Positions 63,145 through 64,000 of a DNA stretch of 64,000 nt are shown piece by piece (position 1 is the first letter of the stretch; every line of letters starts with the position of its first letter). Under the pieces are notes generated by a model, which saw nothing but the letters and a program-made list of their open reading frames with translations, ran no database searches and was not told the origin of the DNA. Origin of the DNA: Fennellomyces sp. T-0311 (lineage: Eukaryota; Mucoromycota; Mucoromycetes; Mucorales; Lichtheimiaceae); the NCBI GenBank assembly GCA_025266875.1, contig JALLLT010000059.1, positions 62,001 through 126,000 of the forward strand. The letters are read 5' to 3'. Made by a program: the position numbers and the translations under genes.

Positions 63145-63984
63145 CTATTGGATACGGGAGACTGTTGGCAGGCCAGTAAGCGCTTTAGCTGTCACCAAGT
63201 GCGACTGGGGATCTTGGAGCACGGTATACATGAGAATCCACTGCAGTCTATGCACAAACCAGGAGTTTAGCTGCCAGAATCGCAACCGCTCGATTTGCCC
63301 AATTGCGCGCACTCCGTCCCAGAAGGTTAAGCCAACGGTGTTGGTCCCATGCTGCTGTCGGCCATACCGTTCCACAACCTGACCGCCTATTCTTCCGGTG
63401 AGCAATGGTGCGCCGTATGCGAGAGCAGGCGCGAGTCTATCGGTGTAAATAGGTAATGAAATGATGTCGCTCAAAGAACGATACAAAAACGGGAAGCGAT
63501 GGGGCGATGTGAGTGGGGACAGTCGAACGTGCATCAATAGAGTGACAGGAATAGCGGTAATGAACGAATAGCCTAGGTCACGGAGCGCCTTGAACGTGTC
63601 CAGCATGTTGAACTTGCCACGACGATGCTTGTCAAAGTGCTCAATTCGTTCTGCAACCACAGTCATTTCGGCAGCCTTTTGCTCTTCCACTTCCTCCTTG
63701 CGATTCTCCAAAAGAACTTGCTCGGGGGTCACTTGTTCATCCGAGTTATCTTGTTTCCATTTCCTGGCCTCTCTTCTCGCACTCTCCTTCATGATGGTCT
63801 CCTCGTCGTATTGAGGATGGCGTGGAACAGCTCGTGTAGACGCAGAGGGCGGTGCTTGGTCCAAATTGCGACCTGTGATGTTGGCAAAAGATTCTTTTTC
63901 ATTATCGGTGGCAGATGGTGTTTTGTCTTCGACACCAGCTGCAGCGTCAGCTGCACCACCTATCTTGGATATCTCAGTAAACAT
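63145..63984 (-). CDS. Caleosin-like protein, possibly cut by the window edge
   Basis: A single minus frame of 279 codons. The N-terminal ~85 residues are acidic/disordered. Then HFDKHRRGKFNMLDTFKALR (EF-hand-like, with Asp positions partly lost), a hydrophobic hairpin SFITAIPVTLLMHVRLSPLT, a Pro/Tyr segment LPIYTDRLAPALAYG, and a C-terminal part FWQLNSWFVHRLQWILMYTV and LQDPQSHLVTAKA. This order resembles caleosins, lipid-droplet or ER proteins with peroxygenase activity. The calcium loop and the two haem-binding His are not clear, so activity is doubtful. The frame stays open from the ATG at 63984 to the window end, so the true start may lie outside. Confidence 0.6.
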   Translation of the reverse strand: MFTEISKIGGAADAAAGVEDKTPSATDNEKESFANITGRNLDQAPPSASTRAVPRHPQYDEETIMKESARREARKWKQDNSDEQVTPEQVLLENRKEEVEEQKAAEMTVVAERIEHFDKHRRGKFNMLDTFKALRDLGYSFITAIPVTLLMHVRLSPLTSPHRFPFLYRSLSDIISLPIYTDRLAPALAYGAPLLTGRIGGQVVERYGRQQHGTNTVGLTFWDGVRAIGQIERLRFWQLNSWFVHRLQWILMYTVLQDPQSHLVTAKALTGLPTVSRIQ

Positions 63985-64000
63985 AGCACGATCGCGGTCG

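Overview
The window looks like nuclear DNA of an early-diverging filamentous fungus, most likely a Mucoromycota (Mucorales) species. The evidence is: many short GT-AG introns (about 45-130 nt, with CTAAC/CTGAC-like branch sites); a coherent set of fungal housekeeping genes (UTP18, PAM18, ATP2, THR1, a Zn2Cys6 regulator); a very large Sel1-repeat protein; and a multi-exon gene of a type I associate with Mucorales. Gene models were assembled by hand from open frames and splice signals. Every multi-exon model listed keeps one open frame across all joins, but none has transcript support.

0-7 kb: gene-poor start, a tiny HMG-box-like gene (minus), then the main find: a 17-exon gene (2881-6091, 777 codons) whose spliced product carries the RuvC-like signatures of Fanzor, the eukaryotic TnpB relatives (OMEGA RNA-guided nucleases). 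7-13 kb is a compact housekeeping block: a coiled-coil protein (minus), divergent UTP18 (plus), a convergent ThrE/Prm10-like transporter (minus), and PAM18 (minus).

13-25 kb is accessory. It holds a dimeric 171-bp tandem repeat, a 7-exon lineage-specific gene, and an apparently complete 4.25-kb Mutator-like element (18372-22622) with ~190-bp terminal inverted repeats. Its transposase is fused to an OTU-type cysteine protease. A second tandem array (24.07-24.65 kb, 260-bp trimeric period) belongs to the same repeat family as the first but lies in the opposite orientation. A frameshifted coding remnant lies between the element and this second array.

25-37 kb is gene-rich: ATP2 (mitochondrial ATP synthase beta), a Q/H-rich coiled-coil protein, THR1 (homoserine kinase), a cysteine-rich type I membrane protein, an 11-exon PHAF1/UPF0183 homologue (minus), a DUF202 membrane protein (minus), and a mucin-like single-pass membrane protein. 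37.6-43.1 kb is one minus-strand gene for a 1727-residue Sel1-repeat protein with a possible N-myristoylation start. 45.7-47.3 kb encodes an STK16/Env7-like kinase. 50.5-55.7 kb holds a 726-aa protein with a His/Cys-rich tail and a Zn2Cys6 transcription factor with a polyglutamine tract.

55.7-63.1 kb is AT-rich and nearly gene-free: a decayed Tc1/mariner element (57542-59007, TA-flanked) and a stretch of diverged ~0.5-kb repeats. A caleosin-like gene sits at the right edge and may be cut by the window end.
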